The notes below the pieces were generated by a model, which searched no databases, was not told the DNA's origin, and worked only from the letters and a program-made list of their open reading frames with translations. From assembly GCF_030546745.1 (NCBI RefSeq), contig NZ_JAUOPD010000032.1, forward strand, positions 1-35,244: DNA of 35,244 nucleotides, in the 5' to 3' direction. A program made the position numbers and the translations under genes. The stretch comes from Thalassotalea sp. 1_MG-2023 (lineage in GTDB: Bacteria; Pseudomonadota; Gammaproteobacteria; Enterobacterales; Alteromonadaceae). Shown in pieces: positions 8,453 to 16,967 of the stretch (positions are counted from its first letter, which is position 1; every line of letters starts with the position of its first letter).

Positions 8453-8491
8453 GTGAAAGTAAATACCGTGTTTAAATAACGCGGATTTTTT

Positions 8492-8519
8492 AAACGCTCG
8501 AAGTTAGCTTCGAGCGTTT
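8492..8519. terminator. Bidirectional terminator between the TonB receptor and rlmG
   Basis: AAACGCTCGAAG (8492-8503) and CTTCGAGCGTTT (8508-8519) form a perfect 12-bp stem with loop TTAG. T-rich sequence follows on both strands, so it can end both converging genes. It overlaps the last base of the rlmG stop codon. Confidence 0.9.
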
Positions 8520-9658
8520 TATTTTGTCGCAGAAAAAATAACGAATTTTTTATTACTGGCCACTAACGTTGCGTTACCGAAAATACGCTTTAATTTGATA
8601 TGGTAGCCTAACTGTCTATTACCAACGATAGTTAACTTTCCACCTTGTTTTAACACACGATAACAATCGTTAAACATTTGCCATGCGATATGATCGGTAG
8701 TGGCATTTTGTTGATGAAAAGGAGGGTTACATACAATACTATCGGCGCTTGCGGCTGATTCATCGGTTAGGCAATCATTTACCATAAACCGGCATTGATT
8801 TAATAGTTGTGGATAATTATGCTTCACAGTGTCATGAGCAGATGCTACAGCCATATAAGACTCGTCACTAAACGTTATCTTTGCTTGTGATTGTTGCGCT
8901 AACAGATGTAAACCGAGAACGCCATTACCACAACCTAAATCAATCACATGTTCATTTTCAGAAATTGTGGGTAGGTGAGAAAGTAGTAATTGGGCGCCAA
9001 TGTCTAATTTATCTCGAGCAAAAACATTCGCATGATTAATAATTTCGAATTGATGTGGCTCTGTTTTCCAGCGTTTTACCCTAGGAAAAGTACTATCAGT
9101 TATTTCTGCATCAAGTTTTGAAAATACTAACCGTGATTTTTTTACCGCTAATGACGTTGTAGTAGCTCCCAAGTAACGCTCGAAAAACTTCAAGGTATTG
9201 CTGTGTATGTTTTTTGCTTTGTCGGCGGCGATAAATATAATGTTACTCTGATAAGCTTGTCGTATTTTCTGTAACTGTTCCTTGAGTAAATTATTACTCT
9301 TAGGAATCTTATACAGCACAACATCAACCTTTGCTGGTAATTCAGCAAGACTGTTAATTTGCGTTAAATTTTTAAGCGATAAGTGGTTATGTTCAGCATT
9401 CTTTTTTAAACCACATTCACTAATGTAAGAATCAGATACGCTAGTGACATGATGTTCAGGAAAATTTAACGATATTGCGCCATAGCTATCATTCATCACT
9501 AATATATGGCTTTCTGGGGTAATTAATGCTGATTCTTGCAAATAATTAATAATATATTCATCTGCGGAATCCCATGCTTGTAAACTACGTGTTACTTGAT
9601 TTGCGGGGTATCTTTCTAAAAATAAGTTTTGATCATTTACAATAAAAGGGCTAATCAT
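8519..9658 (-). CDS. rlmG: 23S rRNA (guanine-N2) methyltransferase RlmG
   Basis: RlmG methylates N2 of G1835 in 23S rRNA using S-adenosylmethionine. The C-terminal half has the SAM-binding motif DLGCGNG (about residues 240-246) and the catalytic NPPFHQ (about 311-316). The N-terminal half is a degenerate methyltransferase-like domain beginning FLERYPANQVTRSLQAWDSADEY, which matches the LQAWEAADEY start of the E. coli protein. The frame is open to an ATG at 9700, but the start at 9658 (MISPFIVNDQ) gives 379 residues and aligns with the family's usual N-terminus (about 378). Neither start has a good ribosome binding site. The gene is divergent from alkB. Confidence 0.87.
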   Translation of the reverse strand: MISPFIVNDQNLFLERYPANQVTRSLQAWDSADEYIINYLQESALITPESHILVMNDSYGAISLNFPEHHVTSVSDSYISECGLKKNAEHNHLSLKNLTQINSLAELPAKVDVVLYKIPKSNNLLKEQLQKIRQAYQSNIIFIAADKAKNIHSNTLKFFERYLGATTTSLAVKKSRLVFSKLDAEITDSTFPRVKRWKTEPHQFEIINHANVFARDKLDIGAQLLLSHLPTISENEHVIDLGCGNGVLGLHLLAQQSQAKITFSDESYMAVASAHDTVKHNYPQLLNQCRFMVNDCLTDESAASADSIVCNPPFHQQNATTDHIAWQMFNDCYRVLKQGGKLTIVGNRQLGYHIKLKRIFGNATLVASNKKFVIFSATK

Positions 9659-9747
9659 GGCGTTTGTAAAATATAGATTGGCTGGAAGCAGAAAACACAT
9701 TGTGCCAAAATTCGTGATTCGACTCTATCATTAATTAAGAGCTTGCT

Positions 9748-10323
9748 ATTAATATTCCTCTACCAGATGCTGACATTACTTTTTTACCTCATTTTATTGC
9801 CTTAACTGACAGCAAATCATTAGTTCAGCAACTGTATTCCAATATTCAATGGCGTCATGATGAATTAATCATGTATGGAAAGCGTGTAAAAGTTCCTCGG
9901 CTACAAGCATGGTATGGTGATCAGGGTACTGATTACACCTACACACAATTAACAATGTCGCCGTTACCTTGGACCGAACAATTACTTATGCTGAAACAGC
10001 AAGTAAGTAATGCAACTGGTGCAGAGTTTAATTCAGTATTGGCCAATTGTTATCGAAATCATCAAGACTCTGTTGCTTGGCATAGCGACGATGAACCAGA
10101 GTTAGGTGAAACCCCCGTGATCGCGTCATTATCACTGGGAGCTGAACGTTTTTTTCATTTAAAACATAAGGTAAAACCCATAACCCATAAATTTAAGTTA
10201 CCCTCAGGTAGCTTACTGATTATGAAAGGAAATACCCAAAAATACTGGCAGCATGCGGTACTTAAATCACGTATCCATGCATCTATGCGTATTAATTTAA
10301 CCTTTCGAAAAATAATTAAATAA
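9748..10323 (+). CDS. alkB: AlkB-like 2-oxoglutarate/Fe(II)-dependent alkylation repair dioxygenase, non-standard start
   Basis: It oxidatively removes alkyl groups from damaged nucleic-acid bases. Motifs: PRLQAWYGD, then RNHQDSVAWHSDDEPELG (iron ligands His and Asp of HSD), IASLSLGAERFF, WQHAV (second iron His) and RINLTFR (2-oxoglutarate-binding Arg). The first ATG, at 9871, gives 150 residues and cuts off conserved sequence. The frame is open from 9739 and reads LPDADITFLPHF then IQWRHDELIMYG, exactly what ALKBH2-type bacterial AlkB proteins carry there. No ATG, GTG or TTG lies in this extension. An ATT at 9748 has AAGAG 6 nt upstream and would give 191 residues, a normal length. I therefore set the start at ATT, with a frameshift or sequencing error as the alternative. 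Confidence 0.75.
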   Translation: MNIPLPDADITFLPHFIALTDSKSLVQQLYSNIQWRHDELIMYGKRVKVPRLQAWYGDQGTDYTYTQLTMSPLPWTEQLLMLKQQVSNATGAEFNSVLANCYRNHQDSVAWHSDDEPELGETPVIASLSLGAERFFHLKHKVKPITHKFKLPSGSLLIMKGNTQKYWQHAVLKSRIHASMRINLTFRKIIK

Positions 10324-10362
10324 ATTTTAGTTTTACTAGCAAAGAGTTAGTGTTTTAAGCGA

Positions 10363-10394
10363 TAATTTAGCCGTCTAGATAGATGGCTAAATTA
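10363..10394. terminator. Inverted repeat after alkB, possible terminator
   Basis: TAATTTAGCC (10363-10372) and GGCTAAATTA (10385-10394) form a perfect 10-bp stem with a 12-nt loop, 40 nt after the alkB stop. No T-run follows, so termination is uncertain. Confidence 0.4.
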
Positions 10395-10448
10395 GTATGA
10401 CTAACTAGACTTAATCATGAGCATGATGAAAAATAACAAGGGAATTTT

Positions 10449-10778
10449 ATGAGTATTGAAGTTGTCATTGAAGAAAAACTCTTGTCGGCATTTTCTCCCA
10501 TTCACTTAGATGTAGTTAATGAAAGTCACCAACATAATGTAGCACCCGGCAGTGAATCACATTTTAAGGTTATAATTGTTGCAAAATCGTTTGAAGGAGA
10601 GCGACTAATTAAGCGCCATAGAGCCGTTAATGCTACGCTGTCAGAAGAATTGTCTGAGCACATACATGCATTAGCACTACATACCTATACTGAAAAAGAA
10701 TGGTTAGAATATTATGCTGATAACACGCCGCTATCACCAAAGTGCTTAGGCGGCAGTAAAAAAGAACAGCGTATCTAA
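10449..10778 (+). CDS. bolA: BolA family protein
   Basis: BolA proteins pair with monothiol glutaredoxins to handle iron-sulfur clusters, and BolA also influences cell shape and stress responses. The 109-residue protein has the domain opening IEEKLLSAFSPIHLDVVNES, the HNVAPGSESHFKVIIVAKSF segment with the conserved His residues, and the RHRAVNATLSEEL helix with HALALHTYTEKEW. AAGGGA lies 8 nt before the ATG. The C-terminal tail (PLSPKCLGGSKKEQRI) includes a Cys. It is a single-gene unit: a hairpin lies before it and a strong terminator after it. In E. coli bolA lies next to yajG-ampG; here they are about 5.5 kb apart. Confidence 0.93.
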   Translation: MSIEVVIEEKLLSAFSPIHLDVVNESHQHNVAPGSESHFKVIIVAKSFEGERLIKRHRAVNATLSEELSEHIHALALHTYTEKEWLEYYADNTPLSPKCLGGSKKEQRI

Positions 10779-10802
10779 TTTATTTAGCTGTTATGCCAAT
10801 AG

Positions 10803-10835
10803 AGCCATAAGGTGATGTTATCTTATGGCTTTTTT
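10803..10835 (+). terminator. Intrinsic terminator after bolA
   Basis: AGCCATAAG (10803-10811) pairs with CTTATGGCT (10822-10830), followed directly by a run of T. Confidence 0.88.
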
Positions 10836-10900
10836 GTTTCCTGCGATGTAAAAGCTTGCTAAGCTGTAGCGTACAAAAATAAGAAAATTTATTGACTACT

Positions 10901-11425
10901 ATGTCTGTGTCTAAACTCGAATCATTCGTTAAACATCTCGATACCTTTACTGAATATACTGGCCGTATTATTTCATGGTTTACCTTAATCATGGTGCTAC
11001 TCACTTTTACCATTGTTGTACTGCGATATGGTTTCAATATTGGTTGGATTGCCATGCAAGAGTCCGTGCTTTATTTTCATGGGTTTGCTTTTATGTTGGG
11101 CGCAGCTTATACCCTAAAACATGATGGACATGTGCGTGTTGATATTTTTTATCAAAAATTTTCCTCGAAAAATAAAGCAAGAGTAAATTTTTGGGGTAGC
11201 TTGTTGTTATTGCTACCGGTGTGTATTGCTATCGCAGTGGTCAGTTGGGATTATGTATCAACGTCTTGGCGAATATTAGAAGCATCAAGTGAGGCTGGTG
11301 GTCTGCCTTTAGTTTTTCTAAGTAAGTCATTATTACTATTGCTTGCTCTAACGCTAAGTATACAAGGAGTCGCTGAAATTTTAAGAAGCCTCATGCAACT
11401 GCAAAACAAGCAGGAGATCAGATAA
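10901..11425 (+). CDS. dctQ: TRAP transporter small permease subunit
   Basis: The DctQ-type subunit is the four-helix membrane partner of the large TRAP permease. The 174-residue protein has four hydrophobic segments: about 21-45 (ISWFTLIMVLLTFTIVVLRYG), 52-70, 97-118 and 140-160. It carries the family signature around WIAMQESVLYFHGFAFMLGAAYTL followed by HDGHVRVDIFY. I prefer the ATG at 10901; a TTG at 10892 with AAGAA six bases upstream is the alternative. Its stop overlaps the dctM start by one base. Confidence 0.9.
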   Translation: MSVSKLESFVKHLDTFTEYTGRIISWFTLIMVLLTFTIVVLRYGFNIGWIAMQESVLYFHGFAFMLGAAYTLKHDGHVRVDIFYQKFSSKNKARVNFWGSLLLLLPVCIAIAVVSWDYVSTSWRILEASSEAGGLPLVFLSKSLLLLLALTLSIQGVAEILRSLMQLQNKQEIR

Positions 11426-12810
11426 TGGAATATTTGTCTTTAGTCATGTTTTTAGTCGTCTGCATTGTGTTGTTATTTGGATATCCTGTAGCGTTAACTT
11501 TAGCTGGTACTTCATTAATTTTCGCAGGTGTTGGTTGGGTTTTTGGTGTTTTTGAAGTTGGATTTTTGAACGCATTACCAAATAGAATCTTTGGTGTGAT
11601 CAACAATCAAACGTTATTAGCGGTTCCCTTATTTGTTTTTATGGGAGCGATGCTTGAGCGGGCAAAAATTGCTGAAAATTTACTGAATGCCATGTCTATA
11701 TTATTAGGGCGTTTTAAAGGTGGTTTAGGTATTTCAGTAACACTAGTGGGAATGTTACTTGCTGCAAGCACCGGTATTGTTGGTGCAACTGTGGTTACCA
11801 TGGGGTTATTATCATTACCTACCATGCTTAAGCGTGGTTATAGCCCACAATTTTCAACGGGAATTATTTGTGCAACGGGTACCTTAGGACAGATTATTCC
11901 ACCTTCAATCGCATTAGTACTATTAGGTGATGTGCTTTCAAGCGCCTATCAACAGGCACAGTTGAATATGGGCATATTCAGCCCTGAAACAGTTTCAGTA
12001 GGGGATTTATTTGCCGGTGCAGTCATACCAGGACTACTGTTGGTAAGCATGTACTTACTTTACTGCGTTATATATTCAGTGATTAAACCTGAACAGGTGC
12101 CTAGCTTAACCGAAAAAGATATCAAAGATATTAAGCAGGAACGCTCAATTATTGAGTTAATGTTTTCAGCGTTGATCCCACCTTTATTGCTAATTGTTGC
12201 AGTGCTAGGTTCTATTTTATTAGGTTTTGCCACGCCAACTGAAGCAGCTGGTGTTGGTGCAACAGGCTCAATTTTGTTAGCGCTTTGGCAAAGACAATTA
12301 ACATTCATTAATTTAAAAGCGGTGATGGATAGTAGCTTAAAAATAACCTCGATGGTGTTTTTGATTTTTATCGGAGCTAGTTTATTTTCCTTAGTGTTTC
12401 GTGGGTTTGGAGGTGAAGATCTCGTTCATAGCTTTTTCCAACAAATGCCAGGTGGTGTGGTTGGCGCTATTGTTATTGTGATGGCGATTATCTTTTTACT
12501 CGGCTTTATTTTAGATTTTATTGAGATCACGTTTGTTGTTGTACCTATTGTTGCTCCTATTTTATTATCCATGGGGGTTGATCCTCTCTGGTTAGGGATC
12601 ATGATAGCGATAAACTTACAAACATCATTTTTGACACCTCCGTTTGGTTTCGCTTTATTTTATTTAAGAGGCGTAGCGTCATCTGCGGTAAAAACAGCTT
12701 CAATATACAAAGGTGTTATTCCATTTATCATTATACAATTGATACTATTGGTGGTGTTAGCTCAATGGCCAGAGCTAGTAACATGGTTGCCTGAAAAAAT
12801 TTACGGTTAA
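11425..12810 (+). CDS. dctM: TRAP transporter large permease subunit
   Basis: DctM is the Na+-coupled permease that moves substrate delivered by the binding protein across the inner membrane. The 461-residue protein is hydrophobic throughout, about 12 helices. Typical signatures include PLFVFMGAMLERAKIAENLL, GGLGISVTLVGMLLAASTGI, GTLGQIIPPSIALVLLGD, FATPTEAAGVGATG and LGFILDFIEITFVVVPI. A one-base overlap with dctQ (TAATG), with AGGAG upstream, indicates translational coupling. Confidence 0.95.
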   Translation: MEYLSLVMFLVVCIVLLFGYPVALTLAGTSLIFAGVGWVFGVFEVGFLNALPNRIFGVINNQTLLAVPLFVFMGAMLERAKIAENLLNAMSILLGRFKGGLGISVTLVGMLLAASTGIVGATVVTMGLLSLPTMLKRGYSPQFSTGIICATGTLGQIIPPSIALVLLGDVLSSAYQQAQLNMGIFSPETVSVGDLFAGAVIPGLLLVSMYLLYCVIYSVIKPEQVPSLTEKDIKDIKQERSIIELMFSALIPPLLLIVAVLGSILLGFATPTEAAGVGATGSILLALWQRQLTFINLKAVMDSSLKITSMVFLIFIGASLFSLVFRGFGGEDLVHSFFQQMPGGVVGAIVIVMAIIFLLGFILDFIEITFVVVPIVAPILLSMGVDPLWLGIMIAINLQTSFLTPPFGFALFYLRGVASSAVKTASIYKGVIPFIIIQLILLVVLAQWPELVTWLPEKIYG

Positions 12811-12833
12811 TAATCAAGAGGGAAGGAATACCA

Positions 12834-13931
12834 ATGACAACAAATATAATAAAAAAATGGTTGATAGGGTGTATAGCATTTGTTGCTTTAGTTGGTTGTA
12901 ATAGCGAACAAAAGCAAGATACCAATGCGAATGCGCAACAACAAAAACAATACCAATGGAAATTAGTGACTTCTTGGCCGAAAAACTTTCCCGGTTTAGG
13001 GTTAGGCCCAGAGACTTTTGCTAAGTATGTCAATGAAATGAGTGCAGGTCGATTGACGGTAAAAGTTTATGGTGCCGGAGAGCTCGTACCTGGTTTTGAA
13101 GTCTTTGATGCGGTTTCTCAAGGTACAGCCGATATGGGGCACAGTGGTGCCTATTATTGGAAAGGTAAAATGCCAGCGGCACCTATTTTTAGTGCTATTC
13201 CCTTTGGTATGACCGCAACAGAATTTAATGCTTGGCTGCACTTTGGCGGTGGTTTAGAGATGTGGCAAGCATTATATAAACCGTTCGGGGTTGTGCCAAT
13301 GGCTGGTGGTAATTCAGGTGCACAATTTGCTGGTTGGTTTAAAAAAGAAATCAACAGTGTTGAAGATCTTAAAGGCTTAAAAATGCGTATTCCTGGTCTT
13401 GGCGGTGAAGTATTAAAACGTGCGGGTGCTATTCCGGTAAATTTGACGGGTGGCGAAATATTTTCTTCTTTGCAAAGTGGTGCGATTGATGCGTCAGAAT
13501 GGGTTGGCCCATATAACGATTTAGCGTTTGGTTTTCATCAAGCGGCAGAGTATTACTATTCATCTGTATGGCATGAAACTGGCACAAATTTAGAGTTTTT
13601 AGTCAATGAAAAGGCGTTAAACTCTTTACCTGAGGACCTACAGAAAATTGTTGAAGTCGCCGCTCGCGCAGTGAATCAAAACATGCTTGATGAATACAAC
13701 GCCCGTAATAACAATGCGTTACAAACACTTATTAACAAACATAATGTGCAAGTAAAGCAATTTCCTGTTGATGTAATGCTAGCGTTAAAAAATTACACCA
13801 AAGAAGTGATCGAAGAAAAAGCCAATGCTGATGAAACATTTGCAAAGGTTTGGGCGTCGTATAGTGAATTTCTAACCAATGCGCGCCAATATAACGATTT
13901 AACAATGAAAGCCTATTATGAAAATCGTTAA
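12834..13931 (+). CDS. dctP: TRAP transporter substrate-binding lipoprotein, DctP family, TakP-like
   Basis: This is the extracytoplasmic receptor for the adjacent DctQM permease. The signal ends in a lipobox (VALVGC, Cys 22), so it is probably membrane-tethered. The core has VTSWPKNFPGLGLGPETFA, KMRIPGLGGEVLKRAGAIPV, NLTGGEIFSSLQSGAIDASE and WVGPYNDLAFGFHQAAEYYY. These match the 2-oxo-acid-binding TakP of Rhodobacter sphaeroides as I recall it, including the substrate-contacting Arg of RIPG and the Trp/Glu pair in ASEWVGPYND. The likely ligand is therefore a 2-oxo acid such as pyruvate, or lactate; dicarboxylates are less likely. A GGAAGGAA ribosome binding site precedes the ATG, and a terminator follows. 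Confidence 0.9.
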   Translation: MTTNIIKKWLIGCIAFVALVGCNSEQKQDTNANAQQQKQYQWKLVTSWPKNFPGLGLGPETFAKYVNEMSAGRLTVKVYGAGELVPGFEVFDAVSQGTADMGHSGAYYWKGKMPAAPIFSAIPFGMTATEFNAWLHFGGGLEMWQALYKPFGVVPMAGGNSGAQFAGWFKKEINSVEDLKGLKMRIPGLGGEVLKRAGAIPVNLTGGEIFSSLQSGAIDASEWVGPYNDLAFGFHQAAEYYYSSVWHETGTNLEFLVNEKALNSLPEDLQKIVEVAARAVNQNMLDEYNARNNNALQTLINKHNVQVKQFPVDVMLALKNYTKEVIEEKANADETFAKVWASYSEFLTNARQYNDLTMKAYYENR

Positions 13932-13949
13932 ATCATAATTTTAATCATG

Positions 13950-13974
13950 GCGCTTGCATTGCGAGCGCTTTTTT
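13950..13974 (+). terminator. Intrinsic terminator of the TRAP operon
   Basis: GCGCTTGC (13950-13957) pairs with GCGAGCGC (13961-13968) with one G-T pair and loop ATT, followed by six T. Confidence 0.88.
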
Positions 13975-14053
13975 CAACTGCTCGTACCTCTTAATTTAAT
14001 AACAAGGGTACACTATGCGGCAATTTAGTAAGAACAACACGAAAGGCGTTTAT

Positions 14054-15244
14054 ATGGTCATCAAACCTAAAATCCGTGGCTTCATCTGTACAAATGCACA
14101 CCCAGCAGGGTGTGAAGCTCATGTTAATGAACAAATAGCATATGTAAAAAGCCAACCTCAACCGGAAAACAAACCTAAAAATGTGTTAGTGATTGGGGCA
14201 TCCACCGGTTATGGATTGGCATCTCGTATCACGGCTGCTTTCGGCTGTGGTGCAAAAACCTTAGGTATTTTCTTTGAGAAGGCACCTACTGATAGAAAAA
14301 CAGCCTCAGCGGGTTGGTACAATACCTCAGCATTTCAAAAAGCTGCTGATGAAGCAGGATTGTGGTCAAAAAATATAAATGGCGATGCCTTTTCCCATGA
14401 GCTGAAAGCGAAAGCGATTGAAGTCATCAAAGAAGAATTTGGCCAAGTAGATTTGATCATATACAGCTTAGCTTCTCCACGTCGTACAGATCCTGACACA
14501 GGTGAAGTTTATTCATCAACGTTAAAACCTATCGGACAAAGCGTTACTACAAAGAATTTAAATACTTCAAAACGCATTATTGACTCAGTTAGTGTAGAAC
14601 AAGCAAGCGAAGAAGAAATTCAAGGTACTGTTGATGTTATGGGTGGTGCTGATTGGGAATTATGGATCAAAGCATTACAAGAAGCAGATGTATTAGCCGA
14701 AGGTTTTAAAACAACGGCATACACTTATATAGGTAAAAAGCTAACGTGGCCAATATATGGTCATGCAACCATCGGGCGTGCAAAAGAAGATCTTGATCGT
14801 GCAGCGAGTGCAATTAAAGCCTCAACTGACAATATTTCAGGTCAAGCATATGTAACGTCATTAAATGCTGTTGTAACACAGGCAAGTTCTGCGATACCTA
14901 TTATGCCACTATATATTTCAGCGATGTTTAAAGTGATGAAAAGTGACGGCACATATCAAGGCTGTATTGAACAGATTCAATCTTTATTCAATGAAAATTT
15001 ATATAGTAATACACCGCGTTTTGATGAAGCTGGTCGTTTAAGCCAAAATTATAAAGAGCTTGAAGATAGCGTACAAGAACGTGTGCAAACGATTTGGGAT
15101 GCTGTTGACAGCGATACCATTGATGAACTTACGGATTATGAAAGCTACCATAATGAATTTTTAAAGCTATTTGGCTTTAATGTTGCTGGTGTTGATTATG
15201 AAGCGGACCTTAGTCCAGTGACAGAGATAAATAATTTAGTGTAA
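14054..15244 (+). CDS. fabV: Trans-2-enoyl-ACP reductase FabV (NADH-dependent)
   Basis: FabV reduces the enoyl-acyl carrier protein in the last step of each fatty-acid elongation cycle and replaces FabI. The 396-residue protein opens KPKIRGFICTNAHPAGC and has the NADH-binding VLVIGASTGYGLASRI (residues about 44-59). It carries IYSLASPRRTDPDTG and the Y-x8-K catalytic pair in YGHATIGRAK, at Tyr235 and Lys244 with this start, which is the numbering known for FabV. The frame is open to an ATG at 14015, which also has a good AAGGG. I prefer 14054 (AAGG 7 nt upstream) because it gives the family N-terminus. It is a single-gene unit flanked by terminators. FabV enzymes are known to be poorly inhibited by triclosan. 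Confidence 0.93.
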   Translation: MVIKPKIRGFICTNAHPAGCEAHVNEQIAYVKSQPQPENKPKNVLVIGASTGYGLASRITAAFGCGAKTLGIFFEKAPTDRKTASAGWYNTSAFQKAADEAGLWSKNINGDAFSHELKAKAIEVIKEEFGQVDLIIYSLASPRRTDPDTGEVYSSTLKPIGQSVTTKNLNTSKRIIDSVSVEQASEEEIQGTVDVMGGADWELWIKALQEADVLAEGFKTTAYTYIGKKLTWPIYGHATIGRAKEDLDRAASAIKASTDNISGQAYVTSLNAVVTQASSAIPIMPLYISAMFKVMKSDGTYQGCIEQIQSLFNENLYSNTPRFDEAGRLSQNYKELEDSVQERVQTIWDAVDSDTIDELTDYESYHNEFLKLFGFNVAGVDYEADLSPVTEINNLV

Positions 15245-15272
15245 AAATTACTAACTTATAACTGTTGATGTT

Positions 15273-15309
15273 AAAAAAGAGCAATGATTTTATCACATTG
15301 CTCTTTTTT
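15273..15309. terminator. Bidirectional-looking terminator after fabV
   Basis: AAAAAAGAGCAATG (15273-15286) pairs with CATTGCTCTTTTTT (15296-15309); the GC-containing core is GAGCAATG/CATTGCTC. More T follow on the plus strand. Confidence 0.9.
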
Positions 15310-15615
15310 GTTTTTATAAGATTATTAAAATCGAGTGATTAGTCTAAAAAAACAGCAAAGTCGTAAAAATAATACAGAAAGTGTTACAGGATAATGGCGC
15401 AATTCTCTAAAATTATGCTAAAATTCGTGCCAGAATATTTTTAACTTAAGAGCCGGTAGATACTTTTTGTTAGCGTAATGTTAATAAAGAGCTTTTCTAC
15501 TGAAATACACTGAAATCAAATGTTTTCTCACTTAATTACTTTAAGGTTTTGATTTAAAAGTACTTAGGTGAGAAATCGGCTGATTTTTACTCCCGTCAAA
15601 GTAGTGCAAGTGTTT
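15310..15615 (+). promoter_or_regulatory. Upstream region of the nqr operon with a possible extended -10 element
   Basis: No gene is visible here. TGCTAAAAT at 15416-15424 is an extended -10 type element (TGnTAnnnT); the same nine bases occur in the csrA promoter region. The matching -35 is poor. If used, it would give a leader of about 185 nt before nqrA. Confidence 0.3.
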
Positions 15616-16965
15616 ATGATTACAATAAAAAAAGGTCTGGATGTTCCTGTTCAAGGTGCTCCCCAGCAAGTAATCCATGATGGTCCGTCCATCAAAAGCG
15701 TTGCGACACTCGGTGAAGAGTATGTGGGTATGCGACCAACCATGTTTGTTAAAGTGGGTGATCGTGTTAAAAAAGGTCAAGCGCTTTTTGAAGACAAAAA
15801 GAATGCTGGCGTTAAATTCACAGCTCAAGCTGCAGGTGTAGTAACAGAAGTCAATCGTGGTGAAAAGCGTGTGTTACAGTCTGTTGTTATTACTCTCAAT
15901 GAAGAGTCAGATAATAACGAACAAGAAACATTCGCTAAATATGCTGAATCTGATTTAGCCACCATTAACCGTGAAGATGTTGTTAGCAACTTGGTTAATT
16001 CTGGTTTATGGACCGCACTTAGAACGCGTCCATATAGTAAAATTCCAGCGATAGACACCACCCCAAAAGCTATTTTCATTAGCGCAATGGATACTAATCC
16101 GTTAGCCGCAGATCCTGAAGTGATCATTAATGAACAAAGCGAAGCCTTCAAACACGGTTTAACGGTATTAAGCCGTTTAACAGAAGGTAAAGTTTTTGTT
16201 TCTAAAGCGCCTAATGCAAGTATTCCAACAACAGGTAATGAAGAAGTTAATGAATTTTCAGGTAAACATCCTGCTGGTTTAGTAGGTACCCATATTCATT
16301 TCTTGTCACCAGTCGGTGCTGAAAGCATTGTTTGGCACATTGGTTACCAAGATGTTATTGCTTACGGTAAATTATTTACTACTGGCGAAATTGATGCAAC
16401 ACGCGTTGTTTCAATTGCAGGCCCTGAAGCAAAGAACCCAAGATTAATACGCACGCTTATTGGCGCAAGCACAGAACAGCTTATTGCTAATGAAGCTAAT
16501 GATGTTGAATTACGCGTTATTTCTGGTTCTGTATTGCAAGGCTGTGAAGCTGCTGGCGTTCATGCTTATTTAGGACGTTATCACACACAAATTGCGATAT
16601 TAAAAGAAGGCCGTGAGAAAGAGTTTATGGGGTATTTTTACCCAGGACCGAATAAATTTTCGGTGACTCGAGCTTACATGTCTCATCTTTTTCCAAGTAA
16701 ATTATTTAACATGACAACAACAACTAATGGTAGCCCACGTGCCATGGTACCAATTGGTAACTATGAGCGTGTAATGCCGTTAGATGTACTCCCTACCGTG
16801 TTATTACGTGATTTATGTGCTGGAGATACCGATGGTGCTCAGCAACTTGGTGCTCTAGAGCTAGACGAAGAAGATTTAGCGTTATGTACGTTTGTTTGCC
16901 CAGGCAAAACAGACTACGGCGTATTACTTCGTGACTGTCTAACCACAATAGAGAAGGAAGGTTAG
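15616..16965 (+). CDS. nqrA: Na+-translocating NADH:quinone reductase subunit A
   Basis: NqrA is the cytoplasmic subunit of the Na+-pumping respiratory complex Na+-NQR. The protein begins [20 protein letters not shown], followed by [20 protein letters not shown], the standard NqrA N-terminus. It has the lipoyl-like [20 protein letters not shown] and ends [20 protein letters not shown], typical for the family. I chose the ATG at 16 codons after the first in-frame GTG (15568) because it aligns with known NqrA starts; length is 449 residues (family about 446). The ribosome binding site is weak. nqrB starts 2 nt after the stop. Confidence 0.96.
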   Translation: MITIKKGLDVPVQGAPQQVIHDGPSIKSVATLGEEYVGMRPTMFVKVGDRVKKGQALFEDKKNAGVKFTAQAAGVVTEVNRGEKRVLQSVVITLNEESDNNEQETFAKYAESDLATINREDVVSNLVNSGLWTALRTRPYSKIPAIDTTPKAIFISAMDTNPLAADPEVIINEQSEAFKHGLTVLSRLTEGKVFVSKAPNASIPTTGNEEVNEFSGKHPAGLVGTHIHFLSPVGAESIVWHIGYQDVIAYGKLFTTGEIDATRVVSIAGPEAKNPRLIRTLIGASTEQLIANEANDVELRVISGSVLQGCEAAGVHAYLGRYHTQIAILKEGREKEFMGYFYPGPNKFSVTRAYMSHLFPSKLFNMTTTTNGSPRAMVPIGNYERVMPLDVLPTVLLRDLCAGDTDGAQQLGALELDEEDLALCTFVCPGKTDYGVLLRDCLTTIEKEG

Positions 16966-16967
16966 TC

